DNA of 64,000 nt from Pyrocephalus nanus (taxonomy: Eukaryota; Chordata; Aves; Passeriformes; Tyrannidae), in assembly GCA_038380795.1 (NCBI GenBank), contig CM076266.1:41066425-41130424 (forward strand), read 5' to 3'. The position numbers were made by a program, and so were the translations under genes. The notes under the pieces were generated by a model that saw nothing but the letters and a program-made list of their open reading frames with translations, was not told where the DNA came from and searched no databases. Shown in pieces: positions 1 through 11,800 of the stretch; position 1 is the first letter of the stretch, and each line of letters starts with the position of its first letter.

Positions 1-779
1 CTAAGCACAATTTAAGACCATGAAAAGTTAAATCCCACTGATGTGTCCAATACAGTGTTAAAAAGGCATTAGATTCTTATTGTGCCTTGCTCTCAGAATG
101 GAATGTCCAAAGTTTATTTAGGTATTCAGCTAATTGTGGAGAAAGTGGTGAGCTTTGCCCCTTCAGAGGAAACGTTTCTCCTAATCCAGAGGTCTGAATC
201 TTTACCTTAAGTCAGGAACATGTGAAGGAACTGAGCATTTAAAAACTCAGGCTGCCTCGAGAGGACTTCAGGGCTCTACCTCTTGAACCACACCTGAACA
301 GCAAGAGTCCGTTTTGCTCAGTCTGAAAGCATCCAAGCTCCCATTCCCATTTCTCAGAAGTGTCCACCAATTACCTCACTAAAGGTTACGCTGGGAGGCC
401 CTCTTCTGTCGAAATGAAGCATGAAAGATTTACAGCACAGAGGAGCACACAAAGCAGCACTACTCCAGGAACTACTGACTAGGACAGTCAGCTACAAGAC
501 TCGAACTTTGCTTTCGGCTTGATGTACTTCTTCTTTCAGAAGAAGTTTGGGTGTTGGGGCTTCTTTCTTCCATCACTGCCTAAGCGGAAAAATTTCTCAT
601 GCTCTCAAGCGACTTGGGTAAGTGAAAAAAGAATCTCATATATGAGCAGGATTTTGTGCACACTGCATTTTTTTTCCTACTTCCACCTGTCTAGGGAACA
701 TTAAAACTGTGCTTTTGTCGTGACTCTCACAGAAGAGTCCCTGATACTCATGTTTTGTTTTGCTTTGGTAGTTGTGTGA

Positions 780-895
780 TTGGTTGTTTAGGGGGGTTGC
801 TTGGTTGGTTTGTTTTGAGTTTTTGACCTTTTTTTTTCTGTTATTGGTTTGTTTTGGTTTGGGGGTTTTTGTTTATTTGTTTCATTTGAGTTTTT
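780..895 (+). repeat. T/G-rich low-complexity tract
   Basis: The tract is dominated by GGTTTGTTTTG-type words with almost no C or A. It has no exact period. It could have slipped from a TTTG-like simple repeat. Confidence 0.75.
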
Positions 896-2992
896 TTTAA
901 CCGTAATCATAACTTCTGAAATCTTGGGATTTTTACGTGTGGGTGGATGGATGTAATAGTAAGCAGGCCAGTGAGAACCAGGTCAACGAGAACATTGTGA
1001 CATGCCAAACTAAACTATGAACTCAGCAGGAAGTTAAGGGAAAACCTAAAATCTTTGAACTGGGACAATCTGGCAATTGCCTAAAAAATATGCTATCTGA
1101 TCTTTAACCTTGCCATTCAGAGTTACCATCTAGGCATCAATTGATACCTAGCACTGAATCATTCAGAAGTGAGTGGCACTCAGTTTTCAAGGTAAGAGCC
1201 ACTACAGGTACCATGCATTTGAGATTATCTAAACTACTGCAGGTGCATTTACTTCAGCACCTAGAGCTGCTGTACTCAAACGCAAATGGTGACTTCCAGC
1301 TCTTCACTATCCACTGGAAATAATGACTACAGCCTTTTATTTTTCTGAAGGCAGATAATGCTGCTATTGATGGTCAGAGGGTCAGCTCTTCTAAGAAAAT
1401 CAATTATAATTTAGATTTTTCTGAAGAAGGATACACTACCTGAGAAGAACAGCAGAAAAATAATAAATCTAAAATTGTTTTATACTAGTGTCATTATTTT
1501 TATGCTTGTCTTCAAACAGAGATTTAGGAAGAATTTCTTCACAATTTAGGCAGACTTTTATACACAAAATACTGATTAAAAATTATTAAAAGCTTATATT
1601 TCAAGTATCAAAGGATATTCCTGGAAAAGGAAACCCAGTGGTTCTGGAAAATAAACAGGATAAACAGGCAAATGCTATGATGCTTACTCAGCCTCTTTGG
1701 CTTACAATATGAGAACAGAATTCCCATCAGATTTGAGGTATTTTTTTCATTCTTGTAGGATGGAAATGCAAGAAGTATTTTGATAATATCCAAGGAAGTC
1801 CATATTTGATCCAAAACAAAACTGTACTTTTACAAGGCTAAAACTAATCACATTTTTGAACCTCAAAAAATATTGTCTCTCATTTCCATTACATTTGGGG
1901 CAAAGGCTTCAACTTTTCCACTTTATCAAGAGAAAAGCATAATATACCTTGAAGTGCAGAAGAAAATACAGAAAAAAGAAAAGAGATTAATTTGTTACTA
2001 TAAAGATAGTTGATAATAATCTACCTGTTAAAGTCTGCAGATAAAATGAAAAAAACTCTGGATTCCTCATCTTTGTTTTTAGTATTTCTCAAGTATCAAA
2101 CCTCGTGAAACTCATTTGTAAAAATTAAATTGCAGGACAGGGGCTTTAGATTGAAAGTAGCCTAGGAGATATAGTCAACTATCTTTCTTTCAAATGGATG
2201 GTTACTTCGGCAAACTCCTCAGATCTGGGACCTGGTCTCCTGGCCCGAAGGATTAAAAAAAGAGACGCAAAATTAGGAATAACACTGTAAGTTAAAAGTT
2301 TCTGTGCCTCAGCAAAAACTACATCATTTCAAGAGTTTTGTCTAAGCAAGGACTTAAGTCTAAATGTCTCAATGCTTTTCATTTCATTATAATGTCTTCA
2401 CAATTCTTTTCTAACAGGATATGAGCACTGAAAAGACAGAGAAATGTACTACTAGTAGGACCAGAAGATTATTTTGTCTTTTGTACTATCTGGAAGAAGG
2501 GGAGGAGTCACAAAGCAGGATGACAAAAAGACATTTTCTACTCTTAAAATTAGTAATAACTGACTTTTCTGGAGGCACTCCCCTGTGGATCCTTAATTTC
2601 TATCTTTCCTGACAATTTTAAAAACATTGGAGTAAAAAAACACTGCTAGAACTTTCTCAGAGTATGAACTGCAAAACAGCACAGCCAGATTGTCATGAAA
2701 CACCTCATTTACCACACTTACAACCTGTGCATCCATCTCACTTGTTAGCACCAATCATTAGAAGTATTCACAGTGCTGTCGAGAAGCCTCACTGTTCTTT
2801 ATGTTGGCACAGGCTGCTTCTCTTCCTTGTTTCTGTGGCAACATCACCTCTTGTACACACGGGAAAAGTCACGTTCTCACACTATTTGCTGTACTTTAAG
2901 CCAGTATCTGAACACATTTCACTCTCTGGCTAGAAGCATGGAGGAGAGACTCAGCATTAGCCCAGGAGCCAGCACATGATGTCTCTTTCATG

Positions 2993-3034
2993 AAGGCATG
3001 AAACTATACCTTCAAGGCATGAAACTATGCCTTG
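2993..3034 (+). repeat. Two-copy 21-bp tandem repeat
   Basis: The unit starting AAGGCATGAAACTAT is repeated at 2993 and 3014 with one difference (TATACC versus TATGCC). Part of it also forms a small inverted repeat (TTCAAGGCA with TGCCTTGAA). Confidence 0.75.
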
Positions 3035-3298
3035 AAGCACCAGCGAAACTGGAGAGGGGCACCACAGCCAGCACCAGCCATCCTACACCAGGCTTCTTCT
3101 TTTCTACAGATGTAAGGCTGGGGAACTACTTGAATACAGTTCTTTCAGTAATATATTTATAGACAAGATATTTTATCTCCACAAGAGTGATCGCCAGCCA
3201 TATCAGCCATTTCCCAGCAGGCAATAACCTACTTAGAGAATCAAGACCCAAAGGCAAATCTAGTCAGTCCTCAACAGTTAGGAGATGCCCATCCCAGA

Positions 3299-3755
3299 CA
3301 CAGAATCGCAGAATGGTTTGGGTAGAAGGGACCTTAAAGCTCATCTAGTTCCAACCCTCCTGCCATAGGCAGGGACACCTTCCAATGGCTCAAAGTCCCA
3401 TCCAGCCTGGCCTTGAATACTTCCAGGGAAGGGACATTCACAGCTTCTCTGTTCCAGTGCCTCACTACCCTCACTTGGAAGAATTTCTTGCTCATATGTA
3501 ATCTAAACCTATGCCCTCTTAGTTTGAAGCCATTCCCCCTTGACCTATCACTCCATGCCTTTGCAAAAGGTCCCTCTCCAGCTCCCTTGTAGGCCCCCTT
3601 TACATACTGGAAGGTGCTATGAGGTCTCTCAGGAGCCTTCTCTTCTTCAGCCTGAACAACCCCAACTCTGCCTTCACAGGAGAAGAGCATCAGCTCTCTG
3701 ATCATCTTTTTGGCCCTCCTCCAGATTCCTTCTAACAGGTCCCTGTCTTTGAATC
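3299..3755 (-). mobile_element. CR1 LINE fragment, 5'-truncated, minus orientation
   Basis: Read on the + strand it begins ACAGAATCGCAGAATGG and continues through GGGACCTTAAAGCTCATC, CCTGGCCTTGAA, CTCCAGCTCCCTTGTAGG, CAGCCTGAACAACCCCAACT and CTGATCATC. This is the reverse complement of the 3' end of a chicken-repeat-1 LINE, including the C-terminal part of its reverse transcriptase ORF. A 123-residue minus-strand open frame (3334-3705) is the remnant of that ORF. The element is 5'-truncated, as most CR1 copies are, and moderately diverged. It is the best preserved CR1 in the window. Confidence 0.93.
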
Positions 3756-5839
3756 ATGAATGTCACTACAAATCAAGACAAATTATTAGCTGAAAGAAAT
3801 TAACTTAATTGATGTCTTATTCCATTTCTTTCCCTTCAATGTTTTCCTAAGTCATTTCCTAGCTATTAAAGATTGACCTAATAATTGCTGACAAAACAAA
3901 GCAGAGTCTGCATAGTGTAATACAGATTAAATTTTCAGCCAGTCATACAGATACCATCTTTCTTTTGGATGACGGCACTTTTCAGTATCAAGGCTTTAGT
4001 GTGCCATCTGGTGGATTTTCAGCACTTGGCACACTTTGTTGAAATACAAACCCTGAGACAGAGATTCCCTTTATACTGTCAGGAGTATCTACCTTCTTTG
4101 GCCAATGACAGTATTCATCTTTAACAACCTGTATTTGCTCAAATTAGATTTTTGCCTGACAGCAATAATTTAATTCCTCTCCCATTTCCAGTCAAATGAG
4201 CTTTTACTACTGTAACTGTTGTTAATTTTAACTAATCCTTTACACTGATCAATTTTATACATAACTGAATGATGACTCTCTAAAAAATAACTTACACAAA
4301 ACCAGCCCGAAAGAATTCCACATTTAGGACCACGAGCTGAAACCCTCCATGACATTTAGATGCTTAATTCTCGATGATCAAACATGCTAGAATTAGTCTC
4401 TATTTGAGATGAGGGTCAAAGATACTGAAGCAAATCTGTCCCATACAACTTCAAACAAAACTGAGTTTGAGTACTGATTCCTCATTCTAAGTATGACAGC
4501 AACAACTGTCATTAAAAATACTGTGGGGTTAAAAAATGAAAAATGAGAAGCCAGCTAAAATATTTGAAAAAAAAAATCAGAGCACAAGTTTTGTACTGTA
4601 TCCAACCTTTCTATGCAACTGAGGCATTTCTTCATTTCTCTTTTTTATAAAGCACACGTCACGCAATAAGGAACCTGAGATGGATTCAGTTTCAAAATGC
4701 ACTGAGTCCTTTGAGCACGCAGTCCTACAGGGGAGTGCATCTCCCACTCCAGCACACCCTTCCACAGGCACTCTTCCACTCGGCATGAGATGCAGTATAT
4801 TCTGCCACAGCTAAGACTTCCAGGATTTTAATGCTGGATGCAGGCTGCCCTCTAAATGAATGAGTTGCAGCGGCTACAACAGGTCATCAATAGGCAATTG
4901 GGTGAACTTTCTACTCAACATACAATGTCAGTCCATAAATCTGGATAGAAGATGGCAATGACTGCACGGAAAGAAAAGACCAGAGGGAGGTGCTGAATTT
5001 GTGGTTGTAAATGAGTCTCCTTATTGGAGTCTGGCCTTCCTTTCACAGAGAAAACAAGATAAACACAAATAAAACAAAAAGAACAGCAGTGATTCCAAAT
5101 GCAGCTTTTGGGTTTGGTCCCCATTGTTACTGGCAATCTGACCCCTAGAGACAAACAGGCTCAGCACAGTCTTATCAGTCATTGTGAGACTTGGCAAACA
5201 TACGACTGGCTATGCTATTTTAGACATTGATTTTAACTGCCTTTTCAGACACAGGCTCACAGCAATGCTGCTGAAAGGTCATCCAAGACAGACTTTCTAA
5301 GCTGAAAGCTAACATCAAGAAGTGAAAAGATATACAACTAGGGAAGAAAAAGAAGACAAGAAATCAACACCAGTAATGAACAGGATTTAAGTGTTATGGT
5401 CCAGAGGGTTTCAATAACTGATTTGTGGCTGGAGTAGGTGGCAGTTGGATTGAGATGCCTCTTTTTCATCAGAACATCTTTTACAACCAGCTAGTGAAAG
5501 TCCAAGTCATATTATGGGTCTGAAGTCTCTAGAAGACTGCAAGACAACACTGCTTTTGGTACGCATAGGCTATCTTGCATCAGCAAGCAGAGTGACCTGA
5601 CAGGTGTGGACTCACAGAGAAAACCAGCCTGTGCTGTGGTCAGCTATCTACAGTAAAAGAATTTCAAGAAGGCTACTTTGAATTAGCTCTGGCCTACCAC
5701 ATGGACTTAAGGACCATTAGGATTTAAAGTTCCTTCTCCAGACCACTTTAGCCTGACAGCAAATGTGGAGGTCTGTAAGGGGGATACTTTTGATTTAGAT
5801 GATCAATGGAGCATAGAGGGGTGAGAAAGTGGTTGTATT
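3756..5839. other. Intergenic DNA, no gene recognised
   Basis: AT-rich unique-looking sequence. A minus-strand 79-residue frame (4915-5154) has a short hydrophobic, Cys-rich segment, but no splice or codon pattern supports it. Confidence 0.65.
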
Positions 5840-6360
5840 AGCATGTGAAACTAGCCAGAGTATTGTACAATATAACTTTATTGCACAAGTTGACTGTAAG
5901 GCCCATTGTCCTTTTAGCAAAGTCAACTAGATGTCTCTTATTATCCTAGCTGAGTTCCTCCTTGGCTTGGTTACATTCTGCAAGATGGATACAAATACCC
6001 TTGAAACACAATGGTAGAGGTCATACACAGGGGTGAGGAAGGTGATGGAGAGAGGAAGATGATGTGGGGAGGGGTCGTTCGCCCCCTTGCCCTACAGTAG
6101 GGCACGCGCAGACTGTTGCCATGAAGTAATGAATTGGCGGTGTTTGGCTGCCACTCAAGCATCACCTTATACTCCGTACTGGCCCTACGTAGTGTAATGT
6201 AGAGCTGATAAAATGGGGTGTCAGGACTGCTGGGTTGAGCGATACTCATCCTTCCATTGAGACTGAGTTGCTCCGCGGGGACGCCCGCTAAGCATGAGTG
6301 CTGACCAGCCGCTGCAGATCCTGGTAGCCCTGGCCTGTCTGTGCAGGTAAGCACAGTTTA
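5840..6360 (-). mobile_element. Possible solo LTR or LTR fragment (minus strand)
   Basis: This island has more CpG than its flanks (6080-6310). On the minus strand it contains a TATA-like GGAGTATAAGG near 6165-6175 and, further on, AATAAAG (complement of 5877-5882) followed by TTATATTGTACAATAC, an order like U3-R-U5. A 127-residue minus-strand open frame (5971-6354) resembles no protein I know. Terminal TG...CA ends and a target-site duplication were not pinned down. Alternatives are an old CpG-rich regulatory element or an unrelated transposon. Nothing viral was recognised as coding. Confidence 0.3.
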
Positions 6361-6406
6361 TTGATAGGAAGCAACCGAGAAAGCAAAGACGTTATATCCT
6401 TTTTCT

Positions 6407-6459
6407 TGTATCCCTTTAATTCCCTTTTTACTAGCTAATATTGTATCCCTTTAATTCCC
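6407..6459 (+). repeat. Short direct repeat, period 35
   Basis: TGTATCCCTTTAATTCCC occurs identically at 6407-6424 and 6442-6459. It lies just past the possible LTR and may be a small duplication inside or beside it. Confidence 0.75.
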
Positions 6460-7318
6460 CTTGTACTAATACTTTAATAGAGGCTGTTCGTAGTATTGTA
6501 TGAACCTCAATAGATAAAGTAGGTTTTTTTGTATTCTTTTTAACTTTTGATTCTCTTTGCTAATAGTTTTGTTTTTAACTCTGGCTGCAATAAAAGATAT
6601 TTTGTAGTGTTTGAATGACTGTTATACTTGTCTTTATTCCAGACATGTATCCTTGCGAACCTGGTACAAGGTCCCAAGAGCACTGTGCAAGGAAGACCAA
6701 GCACACTAGAATGGATAAATGAAGATTCAATTAGAAAGTACAGTTCATGGAGATAAACATGGATTGTTGCAGGCCCAGAGAAAGAGAGACCCTTTCCAGC
6801 ATCATGTTGTCCAACCTGACTACAGGATGAAAGACAAAAGTCCACATTTTTGTTCATGTTGCCTTTCCATCTTATTCGTAGTTTTTATTTTAAGAGCAGA
6901 TGTAGGGTTTTATTATCCTGGATAACATTGAATAGAGCCCTTAGTGTATTATATGTTTTCACTGCAAACTAAATCCACTCATAAATAAGAGTTATAAAAC
7001 ATATATTTATTTTAGAAATAGAAGTGCACACAGTTATTGAAAGCACATTGCAAGGTTTAAATATGATCCGAATAGATGAAATAAAAAATACAGATATTTC
7101 TTCCAGAAAGCTGAGAGTGTATAGCATACAACTATTTTCAACAGACAGTAAATACCTTGGAGAACTAAAGCCACAAAGGAATACAGATTACAGTAGTTCA
7201 AGACATTTTCTCTTTCAATTTTGCACGTTCGATATGACATCTGAAAGCCATTTTTATGTCAGTTCTTTCACACTAATCCAACTTTACTTGCAGTAAAGTA
7301 CTGCAAATTACACCATTT

Positions 7319-7428
7319 ATTTTACTTTTGAAAACTCACCATGTCCTGTCTTCACAGTACATTCAGTAAAAGAAAACCTTCTGGTGATGTAGTATTTCAG
7401 TAGTTTCAAAAGCTTTTGCATCACTCAA
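7319..7428 (+). repeat. Diverged direct repeat, copy A
   Basis: Copy A shares an ordered series of blocks with 7944-8047: TTTACTT.TGAAAACT, CCATGTCCTGTCTTCACAGT, CTTCTGGTGATGTAGTA, GTAG.TTCAAA.GCTTTTGC and TCACT. The two copies are 625 bp apart in the same orientation. They are either an old local duplication or two copies of an unnamed interspersed element. Confidence 0.8.
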
Positions 7429-7943
7429 TGTTTTAGAGGGAGTTCAAGGATTTCTGGTATCTGACTATAGCTTGTTTTCACAGAACACTGTTTCTGAGGC
7501 TTCTACAGCGTAAAAGGAATTCTAACACATATAATTAAACTGATATATCAAAAACTTATTTTTCTAACTCCCCATGTGGATTTAATCACTGTGAAAGTGT
7601 ACGGTCCTGAAACAAATTAAGCTGATACAAATTAAGATTTTAATCAATGAGATTTAAAACCTTTCAAGTTTTTTGCACCAGCTCAGTGAAATCAGTTTAA
7701 AATCTTAAGGCACTTCAGTGCACCTTTGCATGCACGCAAGGTCTGACTTTTCTGGACAAAGTCTTCACTAACTAACAACAAATCCCATCAGCTACAACAG
7801 GACAAGGATTTTATTTGTAGTACTGCCGCTCATTTAGTAGGTCATTGCAGTGATCAGTGCACTGGCAACCCTTTTTGTGATTTTTCTAAGTTTTATCTTT
7901 TTTCTTGTCTTTTAGTCTGTGGTTAACAAAAGATCATTCTTTC

Positions 7944-8047
7944 TTTTACTTATGAAAACTATCCATGTCCTGTCTTCACAGTATGCTCAGAGAGATCTTC
8001 TGGTGATGTAGTAATTAAGTAGCTTCAAAGGCTTTTGCCTCACTTGA
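7944..8047 (+). repeat. Diverged direct repeat, copy B
   Basis: Partner of copy A. The shared run CCATGTCCTGTCTTCACAGT is identical and the rest is about 80% similar by eye, with a short deletion after the shared TCAG. It ends about 280 bp before the POLR1F CpG island. Confidence 0.8.
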
Positions 8048-8329
8048 AGTGATGAGAAGATTTTTTAATTTCTACAAGTGAATTTCTCATTATACACAGA
8101 AAGTAGACCCGGGATTTAGAAACAGGAAACAACTTCTGTGTTCTTAAAATTGCCACGTAAGAAGAACGCCACTTGAGTTAATTTGTCATTGCGCCTTTCG
8201 TCCAAATCACCAGATGTTCAATTTAAATACGCGATGACATCGTAACACACATCCTGTCCAAACTACCAAACGTCTGATTTCGGTTCCCGGGGCAAACGGA
8301 TGCAAAATCTGGCTGAAAAGAGCAAGCAG

Positions 8330-8860
8330 CTGACGCTGATCGGGGAGGCCCTTCCCGCAGTGGCACGAACCGGGACACCGGAGCGGACACGAGGGGATTG
8401 CGGGACAAGGCGGGGCGGGCCCTCGGAAGTTCGTCACTGCCCGCGGCCGGGCCCCGCCGGATGGAGGGATGGATGGCGCCTGACGCCATCGCGGGGCGCC
8501 GGCCGAGCCGCCCGCAGCATGGCCGTGTCGCAGGAGCCGCCGCCGCCGCCCGCCCCGGCGCTGCCACCCGGCCCTGCCCCCGCCGCCGCCGCCCCGACCT
8601 TCGCCGCGGCCCGCGGGCTCGTGGGGCGCCGCTACTCGTGCCTGGTGGTGGCCCCGCACCGCAGGCATGTGGCGCTCCCGCCGCGCTTCCTGGGCCGCAA
8701 GCGCTCCGGCATCCGCGCCCAGCTGGACGCGGAGCTGCTGCGATACTCGGAGAGGTGCGGGCGGGCTCGGCGCGGGGGAACGGGGTGGGGGGGCTGTGTC
8801 CGCACTAACAGCTAACGCTGCCCGCCCCTCCTTCCCCTTCCAGCCTTCAGGGTGTGCCCG
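8330..8860 (+). promoter_or_regulatory. CpG-island promoter of POLR1F
   Basis: GC content and CpG density rise sharply here against AT-rich flanks and cover the 5' UTR, exon 1 and intron 1. A GC box (GGGGCGGG, 8412-8419) and an ETS-like site (CGGAAGT, 8424-8430) lie about 90-110 bp upstream of the start codon. No TATA box is evident. This is the usual layout of a vertebrate housekeeping promoter. The exact transcription start is not visible. Antisense open frames across the island (8207-8668) reflect GC content, not a gene. Confidence 0.8.
8519..8754 (+). CDS. POLR1F: POLR1F coding exon 1
   Basis: The exon encodes residues 1-78 plus two bases (AG) of the Ser79 codon. It is very GC-rich and lies in the promoter CpG island. 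The Pro/Ala-rich first 36 residues look low-complexity and unconserved. From residue 37 the sequence follows the family closely. The splice donor is GTGCGG at 8755, and intron 1 is only 89 bp (8755-8843), ending in a pyrimidine tract and CAG. Confidence 0.94.
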
Positions 8861-11800
8861 TGGCTTACGACAACATCAAAGTGGTGGGGGAGCTCGGCGA
8901 CATTTACGACGACCAGGGGTTCATCCACCTCAACATCGAGGCGGACTTTGTCATCTTCAGTCCCAAGAAGGGGAAAAAGCTGGTGGTATGTCTTGGCGTC
9001 TCACGGACCGTTTGTTTTTCTTTTTAATTACGTAGTCAAAGCTTGGTTTATCTCTAGCATCAGATGGTCTGTAGCTTAGGTGCAGATATATTTTATTCGT
9101 GTATGACTAGTTAATAGCAATTTATTACATCTGGTAGCAGTAGTTTATATTTCATATATCCGTACTGTCCGTCCCTAAGTTTGTCAATTATGTATAATAT
9201 ACATTACCCAAAGCATTGTAGCAGTAGTTTTTATTTCGTCTCTCTGTACTGTCCCTAAATTTGGTAAATTTATTTATAATTATATATTATCTCAGGCATT
9301 GTAGCGTAAGGATTACATATTAAATACTGTGTCATAATTGTGTATATCATATCGATGCTTCTTTCTGAAAAGCCCATAACTCTCAAACAGGTGTATCTGT
9401 TATATTGACAAGAACATTTAGAATATTCTCATGAGTTTAGTTCCTTCATTTACAAGAGCAATACCTCGAGTTGAAGCTTGCCTTCAATAAAAGGAGATGT
9501 ATGGCTTACAGAACAGCTTTTAGCTTTTTAATAGGCTTGCAACAGTACTTTTGGGGAAAAGTGAGTTTAAAGTTGGCTTACATTCGTTGTTGTGCTATAC
9601 CTTTTGAAGCATAGTTTGTGTCTTTCTAAATGAAGAGAATGAAAACATTTTTGGTGTATGTCATTCATTCTTAGGCAAAACAAAGGTGAGTATCCTTTCA
9701 CATGCATATGTGTCAGGAGCCCACTAAATGGAGTACTTAAAAACTTTTTGTGTGTCTTCTGTATCTTCAGCTGCTAACTAGTGCTGTGCCAGCCTGAAAA
9801 CCTTTTCGGGAAACTAAATCAGGCTTAAAATGGCTTCAAATCAAAGTTGATCCCTATAGTGTGAGGAAAGAGTTACCTGCTCTATTCAGGTACTCACTGT
9901 GGCTAGATCCCATGTTTTGACTTCCTTTCTCCTGCAGTTCTGTTTTCAGAGGAAGAGTATACAGAAATAGCCTTGATTTTAGTGAGAGAGAGAGAGAGAG
10001 CTTATTTGCTCGATAAACTGACTTCATAACTTGTGCATAAACTTTTGTTGAAAAATGTCCATATAGGAACCTAAATATATATTGTGTGCATTTAAAGGGC
10101 TGATCTTTGGTTATATCTTCACTTGACATTCTTTTTCTTTTTTAGGGTATAATTAATAAAGTGGCCCCTAGTCATATTGGCTGCCTGATCCATGGATGCT
10201 TCAATGCATCTATCCCTAAGCCTGAACAAATGTCAATGGTACAGTGGCAAGAGCTGGGGTTAAAAATAGGAGATGAACTGAAATTTCAAGTGTTGCACTT
10301 GGATTCTGATGCAGCTGGGGTGTTCTTCATTCGAGGAGGACTCACTAAAAAAAGGTATTGTGCCCTGATAGAGAATATTTTTAGCTGTTTTAATAGGTCT
10401 GTTATAAACTAAATCATTTTAATTACATCTTAATCTTTAAGCTTTCTTATTTTTGCACAAACCCATGCCTGTGTGTAATCTGCATTGGTTATTTTAAACT
10501 AAACTTTCCACTGTTAAGAACTCACATGGCATTTTTCTCTGGAAAAAATAAAACGAGATTTTTTTTTTAAGCTTTAAAAAATGCATCACCTTCCTCCTTA
10601 GGCCTCTGTAAATTTTTAGGGCAGCTTGCAAAAAATCTTGTCTTTGAAAGAGTTCATAAAGATTTTTTTAAAACAGTCATTTGTTGAGCAGTGTTTTTCT
10701 GCCAACATGGTTGTGTTCTTAATTAAATGTACAATATGACTGCTACTCAGAAATCCATATTATTTTCTTTATGGTTTTCCTTTTCTGATGTGGAAGGATG
10801 CTCTGGATTGTTTCAGTGAATTTACAATGATATTTTAGTATTTTGTCCTCAGTACCTTTTGGGACATCTCCTCTTCCATGGTTTTAAACTGCATTCTTTG
10901 CATATTTGTCTTCCTAGACATTTTCTCCAGTGCTCTGAGTTGCACAATACCAGCTGGCTTTTTTGTTTGTTTGTGTTTTTTCTTGTTTTGTTTGGTTCTT
11001 TTAGTTTTCTGGCATCACCTTTGTTTCAGTTGTTTAGAGCAATTATCAGTTCCTTGGTAAAATCAGAAGTGTGTCTCATGTATGATTCAATAGGCCATTT
11101 GCTATGTCTATTTGTGATTGACTTAAAAAAGCAAAAAAGCTTTACTACATGGTTTGTAATTATAAATAGGGGATGAAAAAGGAAGTATTAAATGGCCTAT
11201 ACAGTGTTTTAGAGAAGAAATTTAAGCTGAAATTTGAAAGGATATTCATTATATTGTAAGAAGAAGGCTAGTAAGGTAATAGAAATTACCCCGAAAATAT
11301 TAAACTGGCTTTATAGTTTTGTGTAACTAGAGTATCATGCTCTCCATTTGTTGTTGTTTTTAGCAAATTTTTCCCTTTTGTCTACTTGGTGTAAATACTG
11401 CACTTTAGCAAATTTTGAGATTCTGCTGTGTGAGGTGCACTAACATGTCTCTGATTGCGTTTATTTTGTGATTTTCTTTTACAGCATGCGGCCCAAACGA
11501 TCTGAGACTGTCACTGAGAGTACAAATGGGAATGAAATTCAAAAGCTTGACCACCAGGAAAATGGTTTGAATGACTGTGGGGAAGACAATATAACAGAAG
11601 AGCCTTTAAATGAGGCAAATAACCCTGGGAGGGAAAATGAAGAAGGGCAAAGTGCTGATGCTGTGAACGGGTTATGTGATGAAACAGGCAAGAAGAAAAA
11701 GAAGAAGGGCAAGCGAGAAGAACAGGAACATGTATTGCCTACCAGTGACTCCAGTGGTTACCAAAGTGACCATAAAAAGTCAAAGAAAAAGAAAAGAAAG

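Larger units (their letters stand above)
1..3298. other. Intergenic DNA, no gene recognised
   Basis: Open frames are all short (under 90 residues), and none looks like a known protein. Apart from the T/G-rich tract and the small tandem repeat there is no structure. In human, TMEM196 precedes POLR1F on the same strand. No exon matching its four-helix membrane protein was seen, so it probably lies further upstream. Confidence 0.7.

Noticed and set aside
3334..3705. 123-residue minus-strand ORF as a host gene
   Set aside because: It is the decayed end of the CR1 reverse transcriptase ORF.
4915..5154. 79-residue minus-strand ORF with a Cys-rich hydrophobic segment as a membrane-protein exon
   Set aside because: No matching family, no convincing splice sites and no neighbouring exons.
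1..8300. TMEM196 exons expected upstream by human gene order
   Set aside because: I looked for the four-helix protein and its charged tail and saw no match on either strand.
8300..8518. In-frame upstream extension of POLR1F starting at 8300
   Set aside because: The frame is open, but the extra 73 residues have no family counterpart, and ATG 8519 has a strong Kozak context and matches the family start.
8207..8668. Minus-strand open frames of 153 and 114 residues across the POLR1F CpG island
   Set aside because: They are antisense to exon 1 and the promoter, rich in Arg/Gly/Ala/Pro, and explained by GC content.
11468..11485. ATG at 11468 as start of a separate small gene
   Set aside because: It lies in intron 3 before the splice acceptor; the conserved protein continues from exon 3 through Ser196.
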